Assembly: GCA_037576215.1 (NCBI GenBank)
Contig: JBANDB010000008.1
Span: forward strand, 3,348,001-3,412,000
Source: Armillaria gallica
Taxonomy: Eukaryota > Basidiomycota > Agaricomycetes > Agaricales > Physalacriaceae
DNA: 64,000 nucleotides
Direction: 5' to 3'
This document shows positions 58,362-64,000 of the stretch, piece by piece. The position numbers and the translations under genes are program-made. How positions within the stretch are numbered: position 1 is the first letter of the stretch; every line of letters begins with the position of its first letter. The notes below the pieces were generated by a model that was not told the origin of the DNA, ran no database searches, and was given only the letters and a program-made list of their open reading frames with translations.

Positions 58362-59023
58362 CACCACGTATCACACGCACAACATTGCCGTGCGCTATCA
58401 CCTACCACTACCGGACGTTCCGACTCAAACCCTCTGCTAGCAAGACCGCAGAAGCAAGATACGACCGATATCTGAAAGTGCGCCTAGTCCAGTTAATCTG
58501 TTCATAATGCTGTACGAGAAATAAAGCCATAGATTCTGGAGAAAAAGTTTGAGGCTGCCAAGGAGAGACGAGACAAGGAAGAATCAGATGGTCTGCAAAT
58601 GAGAACGTATCCTTTGGACAAAGATGCGCAATCGTCGACCAACCCTTTATTCATGTTTGGGTCGGATGGTTTCATGACCGGTTAGCTGTTGCGTTTGTTA
58701 AGGTAACTTAACCTAATGCTGACGAACCTTTACCCAGGTCATAACAGTTATTTCTGGGATCATATGCTGAGCGAAGAGCAACGAACAAGGCTCAAGAAGT
58801 ATAACATCAATACATGTAGGCTAGCAGGCTTTTACCTTCAACAAGACGTCTTTCCTGAAATCCTCCAGATGAAGAGCTAATTGCCGCTGCAGATGCTGCA
58901 GAGTCTACAATGGGCAGTCCGCCACATCCTAGCATGGAACAACTAAAGCCTCGTCTTCGGCACGCATATCAAATCAAGAAAGACATTGACTCGAAGCATG
59001 TGGAGACTTTTTCTGCCCAATGA
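58304..59023 (+). CDS. Predicted mitochondrial protein, unknown function
   Basis: Four exons (58304-58477, 58533-58680, 58738-58807 approximately, and about 58871-59023) give about 180 residues. The N-terminus MFSPASTTRSLFRLSLHSAP is Arg/Ser-rich without acidic residues, a typical mitochondrial presequence. It continues ASKTAEARYDRYLK/ILEKKFEAAKERRDKEESDG (helical), NPLFMFGSDGFMTG, HNSYFWDHMLSEEQRTRLKKYNINT, and EELIAAADAAEST to KHVETFSAQ. Splice sites are consensus and the frame intact. It originally shared a divergent promoter with IME4. Family not recognised. Confidence 0.65.
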
Positions 59024-60016
59024 GTATGTACATCAGCTTTGCGTCACGCTAGCCATCTTCCATGTCATCTCGAAGTCCTCTGCCTTGCAGACGACCTTCG
59101 TTCGAAAGGAGCCTAAATGTGATTATTTCGACTTCCAGTGATCACTTCCGTACCGCCTGTGACAGACATCAGGTGCCGCTCTACACCTCTACACTCACCA
59201 TGATGGCATGGCAGAGTAGCGGTTATCATCAACTACTAATTAAAAGTGTACAGTGGATAGCATAACAAAAAGCAACTGAAAGCGAGCCCCTTCCCCCTCT
59301 AAATGACAAGTAGGCCCCATGTTCCCACAAAATCCGAACCCGAAATGATCAACCTCTTCGTCAATGAGCAGCCTGGGCATCCTTCCTCAGCCCCCTTTCT
59401 ATGTCGAGCTTCACATGCACGACCATCCGAGTTCGAAGATGCCCTCCCACTCATCCTCCTCTTTCGATGATGGTTCTTCATGTGAATACTCGTTTACAAT
59501 GATCCCCAATACCAAAACGAGTCCCATCCACGCCTGTGATGCTTCTGAATTGGCCCACTTCATTCTCGTAAGGGCCGGATGTTATATGAGAATAGGGAGG
59601 AAGAATTATGTGGTAAGAAGAGTGCTGGTGGATGGTATGTGTCTGTCTGTGATGCGCAAGGGTAGACCAAGACGACGAGAAGCAAGTAGCTTGCTAATAT
59701 GTGTGCAAGAACGATTGGCCAGAACTGAGAGGCACTCATCCTCTGTTATATGGCAGTGGAAGGAAACAGCGGCGAAACTTAAGTACGGCCTAGGATGTCT
59801 CAGATGTTGCGTCCGAGTTCGGACCCAAAATTGAGACAAGATCCGAGGTCGCGATGCCCGCCGGTCGGGCGGGTGAGTACTGTCCGGGGCAAAAAGCATT
59901 GCGGGTATCTGAGCATATATATATAATGATACATAAAGGTAACAGCGCATTCTAACCCAAACGAGTGTAGTCCAGCAAAACAGAATCCGAAAAGAGAAAT
60001 GAATAAGTAGACACGT
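59024..60016. other. Gene-poor region
   Basis: The plus-strand frame 59364-59834 (156 residues) has no domain and poor coding character. A GC-rich hairpin with arms 59857-59862 and 59868-59873 is present. No mobile element was recognised. Confidence 0.45.
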
Positions 60017-60841
60017 TCAATCCATGACCCATAGGCGGACTGCCTTGCATCCGCCGATATCGGGGTGCAGCAATATTGACGACAACCAGTATTGCAACAT
60101 TCGTCGCCGCTGGTCTAGAAATGCGGGCCGGTATCTCGCCAGGGGTGCCTTTGGCGGAAGTCGAGGCAGGAAATGCTGCTGATTACGCTAGAAACGGGAA
60201 TGAGAAACGAGTGACAAGAAAAAATTGGCGCATGACATACAGGCAAGGTTCTGCGTAGAGCCGATTCCAGTTGAACAAACGAACTGTATCGCTTGTGACA
60301 ATGTATAACAGTTCCCTGCAACAATGTTTTGTTAATGATATACATAAAACCCACGAAATGTACTGCGCACTTCTTTCGTTTTGATCACACAGTCGTACAC
60401 TAGTCAAAGATCAGAGACGGGGTCTTCATATCCGGGAAAGAACACCCACCGACATATGCTCCGCCCAACTTATCACCGACATTAGTCCAACCGCTTATCT
60501 TCACGTCTCTCGCAAACGCCAGGCTCTCCCCACAATTATCTCCCAACCAGATACTTTCCCGAGAGAACACTGACGGTGCACCTGGCGGCGACCGTGGTCG
60601 GACAGGTATCGCTCCGTGTCGGAGGGGATCGTCATCATCCTGACTGATGAATACGCTGTCCGCCGCAACACAAGAACAAAAGGAGCTTACCGTACACAGT
60701 TCATCATACAGTCTCGATTCTTCCTCGACGTCAATCTTGTTGGGAATGATTTCGAGGAGACCCCTCGCATGGGCAAAGGGATGTGTCGGCGTTATGGGCG
60801 ACGAGGACGAGGACGATGGCTCCGAGTTCATGACCGTTCTA
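60017..60841 (-). CDS. PX-domain phosphoinositide-binding protein (Ypt35/sorting-nexin type)
   Basis: Small PX protein expected on endosomal or vacuolar membranes. From MNSEPSSSS at 60841 it reads HARGLLEIIPNKIDVEEESRLYDELCT, then APSVFSRESIWLGDNCGESL and VKISGWTNVGDKLGGAY. The PX core follows: YDCVIKTKE, HCHKRYSSFVQLESALRRTLP and LPPKAPLARYRPAFLDQRRRMLQYWL. It ends LLHPDIGGCKAVRLWVMD at 60017. After GGAY the expected donor reads TATGTCGG and would need one more G to make G/GTCGG. An upstream exon (PRITSDLFV, GTAAGT donor at about 60869) splices in frame to this start, so the N-terminus may extend. Confidence 0.82.
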
Positions 60842-60868
60842 ATGAGGAAAAAACCAAATGACGGGTAC

Positions 60869-62863
60869 TTACACAAATAGGTCTGACGTGATGCGGGGAT
60901 GTCGGACCGGGAAGCGTAGCTTCGATCGACGTAGGAGGATGATCACAAGCAACGCTGGAAAAACGAAAGTCCAATTAATCGCATTGGGCATAAGTAATGG
61001 AAACAACTGATGCTACACGAGAAAAAGTCGAAAGCTCTAGTTCCATAAACATAATCCGAGACTATACATGTGGTGGGGTCGCAGGCACCAACCATCGGCG
61101 AATATCCATATCCATATGCAGGTTGTATCCCAGCACCTCGCCCTGCCATCCCCGGACTCGTGTTCACAGATGACATTGAGGTTGGGGGAAGCATCTGCAT
61201 ATACACTGGCCCAAACAACGGTACCGAAGGTGCAGGCGAAGGCTGCGCATGTGAACCGTCCGGGCTTGGAACAGGAGGCGGCATAAATACAAAGGGCGGC
61301 ACCGGCGGTGTTGGTGGTGCATATCCGTGGGGGTACGAAGGCGACGCAGTGCGCCTTCGCCGCCGGTCGTGGTCACGGTGTCGCCCCGGACTATGCGAGC
61401 TAGTACCAGGTCGTGATGGAGGTTTCGACCGTCTGACGGAGCGTGGTAGGGTGTTAGGGTCTGGAAGGAAAACTGAGGATCGTATGGGTACCCGCCGCCT
61501 GGTGTGTCCTGAAGGTAGCTCTGCTAGTCGCCATTGAGGACCGCGTGCCAGACGCTCCGGAGCTCAATAGATCGACTGGGGCGACTGAGCTTGGTGAACG
61601 AGGATGTTCCTTCACCGGTGTCTTCCTTCCTAAACCATCACCCGTGGTATACCAAGAAGCCATCACCTTGGGAATTGGCTTCAGTACCATCACCTTTCGG
61701 CCTCGAGTCCCGTTACTACCGTTTTTCGCATGCGTCCATTTCCACACCCATGCTCCGCGGTCTACCCCGGGACGATAGTCCACTGTGATTCGCTCCGGGG
61801 CAACCCAAGGCATGTCGTAGAGCCCGGTGATGAATCTCAGCATCGGATTCAGGTCACTCGAGAAGGACGGCTCAGCTCCGACTGACGAGCTTGTTGCGCT
61901 TTGCGGCCCGTGACCCCCTTGCGAGTCACCCTTTGACATGCGGCGATAGTCCTCTGAGGGGGCTGGATGGGCGGGAATAGAAGATGGATGCGACGTAGAC
62001 GCTTCTCGACGCGGCAGACGGGGTGAAACATGCGACTGACGACGGGATAGTGGTTGTGAAGGTGGTAGTACTATTGATGGTTCTGGCATTGTCAGGTGGA
62101 GGCTCGTCCGCCTGGACTCTGGATGGATAGAATCTCTTGTCTGGTCAATAGGCACTTCTGTCGGTGAGATTGCGCTAGGCTCATATCCCCCTACAGGTGG
62201 GTCCAGCCTGAAAGTGGGATTGTTCCTGTGCTGCTGGAACTCTCCTGTCGTTAGAGCAGCGGGAATCGAAACCTCTGCCAGGGGAGTATGTGTTCGCGGC
62301 ATCTGGGGGACTATTGGGGTCGATGGATTCGTTCTGTATTGTGGAAGGGTATGCTCTGTCAGGTGCGTTCCTGTATCTGTTGACTTCTGTCTCTGCCTCT
62401 TCACCTCCTTCACCTTGAGCCCGCCTGCTCCAAACATGGCCTTGGGGATACGTTTCAAGCCTGTAACGAAGCCTCCTACAAAACGTTTCTTTGTTTTGGT
62501 GGGCGGGGTGTTGACAACATGCAGTTCGTGATTGCCGCCGGGAGTGGGCCAAGATGGGTTTGGATAATCAGGTAAATTGGTAAAGTCCTCCTGGCGGATT
62601 GTCATGTATTCCGAGAAGTCCTCTACCTCGTTCTCGTCTGGATTGACAGCCCGGAGACCTAGTGCAGCTGATGGAGGAGGTAGGTGTTCTGGTGGTGGTG
62701 GTGGATTCTGCTGAGTCGACTGGACCCAGGAGCGGGTGCTGGCACTAACACTGCCGTCATAATCGTGCCAGGATTGGGAAACATGAGAACGCCGTCTGGC
62801 TGCTGCGGGATCCAGTGGGCGAATGCGTCGTTGACCCTCTAGCCTGTCAGGATATTCCGACAT
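60869..62863 (-). CDS. Proline-rich unknown protein
   Basis: Long disordered protein starting MSEYPDRLEGQRRIRPLDP at 62863. Conserved-looking islands are EVEDFSEYMTIRQEDFTNLPDYPNPSW, TKKRFVGGFVTGLKRIPKAMFG (amphipathic, possibly membrane-binding), FITGLYDMPWVAPERITVDYRPG and KPIPKVMASWYT. The frame stops at 61454. Natural protein then continues in a second frame (GGGYPYDPQFSFQTLTPYHAPS) and a third (TASPSYPHGYAPPTPPVPPFVFMPPP to GYGYSPMVGACDPTT). Both changes are consistent with one missing base. The 3' end is uncertain: the last intron may lead to a stop at 60869 or into the PX gene. No family assigned. Confidence 0.6.
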
Positions 62864-63414
62864 TAGAAAGGCTGATAGAAGGACAAGAAAAGTCGGGGGG
62901 ATGATGGCTACAGACGGAACGAAAAGTGGTCTGTTTAAGCTCGGATCCGCACCGGTCGCGATGAAAACAGAGCTTCGAGAAAGTGCCCAAATCGGACGAT
63001 TACGTATCCACGAAGCAGCGATGACTGTGAAGCGCAGCGTGGAGAAGGCGCGTCTGAGCAACGGGTCAAAGTTGGGCCAATGGTGGCCCTCGAAATTCGA
63101 AGAGTGAACTGGTGAAACTGTGAAAGACCGCCTAGAACTCACGTCTTGGCACTGAATTGGCGCATGTTTACGGGGAGATAACATTGCTTCGAACACGGGA
63201 ACGACTGCGCAAATCAAGCGTGAACAATGCGTGAATTCATCTCCAAGTCTTGGTTTGTTGCACGTGCAGCCGCGGCCCGGTGTTCCGATACCTCTTCCGC
63301 CTTCCATCGTCATCCAAGACACACCACATTACTCGTTAATGACATACCGCCAACTTGGATCGCCATATATTCTTACAAAACTATTCAATATGGGTTACTC
63401 ACTTACCGCCAGAA
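62864..63414. other. Divergent intergenic region
   Basis: Shared upstream region of the proline-rich and HAM1-N type genes. The open frame continuing upstream of the proline-rich start to 63322 has no conserved content. Confidence 0.5.
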
Positions 63415-64000
63415 ATGGATCATCTTACAAGCGTTCTCGCTGCACTGAACGCCGGCAAATTACCCTCTCAACACCAACTCAACGCCTTCAACGACTGGAT
63501 AAAGGCCAATGCACTCGCACAGGCGGAACCTGGGCAGCTCAGTTCTCAGGGAAGAGTCATGGTGAGACATGTGGGCAGCGTCTTGGAGGCCTACAAGACT
63601 CTAGGGTCGAACAAAAACAGTACGCACCCTTTACATCGTTAAAACCATATTCTGATGCTGTCGCAGGCGATGATTTGCTTCAAGAAGCTATCTGGCATCT
63701 CACAGAAGGCGACATTGCTGCTGCTGCTCCTTCAGACACTGTGGACAAAGACGAAGCCGCAGACGACGTCGAGAAAATTCGAAAGGCGTTGCGAAAACTG
63801 CTTCAAATTGCGTGGTCCAGCATCTCTTCAGAAGGCTCCTTTGTCGTCCGAGACTTTGCCTCATTCGCCCGATCTTCTCTTGCTGACGCCGCCGAAATGG
63901 TGGAGGACCAAGCAGCTCGCGCCAAGGATAATCTGAGAGAAGTCGAGCATGAGGTGCAGGAGGGTAAGCGTGATGCCCTCGGTAGAGACAAGGAGAGAAT
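63415..64000 (+). CDS. HAM1-N-like protein, 3' partial
   Basis: N-terminal part of a large fungal protein family related to Ham1-like N-terminal domains, associated with hyphal fusion in other fungi. Exon 1 reads MDHLTSVLAALNAGKLPSQHQLNAFNDWI and LSSQGRVMVRHVGSVLEAYKTLGSNKN. A GTACGC...TCGCAG intron leads to GDDLLQEAIWHLTEGDI and VVRDFASFARSSLADAAEMVEDQA, running off the window end in frame. Assignment is by resemblance of these segments and is moderately sure. Confidence 0.65.

Noticed and set aside
59857..59873. GC-rich hairpin near cccgccggtcgggcggg
   Set aside because: Only a 6-bp stem; no U-run, attenuator or element boundary nearby to give it meaning.

Overview
The window looks like gene-dense nuclear DNA of a filamentous basidiomycete, most likely an Agaricomycete. 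The genes are split by many 45-60 nt introns with GT(A/G)NGT donors. Several families are typical of mushroom-forming fungi: a DUF6534 membrane protein, an OTT_1508-type deaminase-fold protein, degenerate HNH-like proteins, a polyporopepsin-like protease and a Byr4/Bfa1 homologue. I saw no rRNA, tRNA, CRISPR array or intact transposon.

Layout. 1-5.5 kb: an alpha/beta hydrolase (5' end outside the window), ATP synthase subunit d, and an EF-hand MscS channel. 5.5-6.8 kb: gene-poor, with a possible membrane-protein remnant. 6.8-9.6 kb: a long FHA-domain protein with S/T-P-x-K repeats and AT-hooks. 10-17.4 kb: a run of housekeeping genes (mS42, OST2, a small unknown gene, DUF1748, GPC1-type acyltransferase, uroporphyrinogen decarboxylase, Shg1/BOD1), mostly in divergent pairs sharing short promoters. 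18-26.5 kb: a more accessory stretch (P450, DUF6534 protein, deaminase-fold protein). 26.7-37 kb: NOT3/5, bL12m, L-2-hydroxyglutarate dehydrogenase, NDUFA12, a Bem1-type scaffold, TMEM208/SND2. 37-43 kb: an aspartic protease and Byr4/Bfa1. 43-54.9 kb: a duplicated HNH-like gene pair enclosing an unknown protein, an aminoglycoside-phosphotransferase relic, a HbrB/Bit61 TORC2 subunit and a Mei5/Sfr1 recombination protein. 55-64 kb: an IME4/METTL3 m6A methyltransferase, a rearranged duplicated promoter, a predicted mitochondrial protein, a PX-domain protein, a proline-rich protein, and the start of a HAM1-N type gene.

Functional themes. Seven genes serve or probably serve mitochondria (ATP7, mS42, DUF1748, bL12m, L2HGDH, NDUFA12, the 58.3 kb protein). 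Others act in growth polarity and signalling (Bem1, HbrB, Byr4), gene expression (NOT3/5, IME4, Shg1) and ER work (OST2, TMEM208, GPC1).

The most striking technical feature is that about ten otherwise well-conserved genes change reading frame at single positions, mostly by loss of one base next to a short G or C run. Conserved protein resumes immediately in the next frame. This points to residual consensus errors rather than wholesale gene decay, and it affects how every ORF here should be read. The most interesting biological structures are a duplicated IME4 bidirectional promoter around about 1 kb of foreign-looking sequence with a perfect 23-bp hairpin, the paired HNH-like genes lacking a key histidine, GC-AG introns, and a 10-nt micro-exon.
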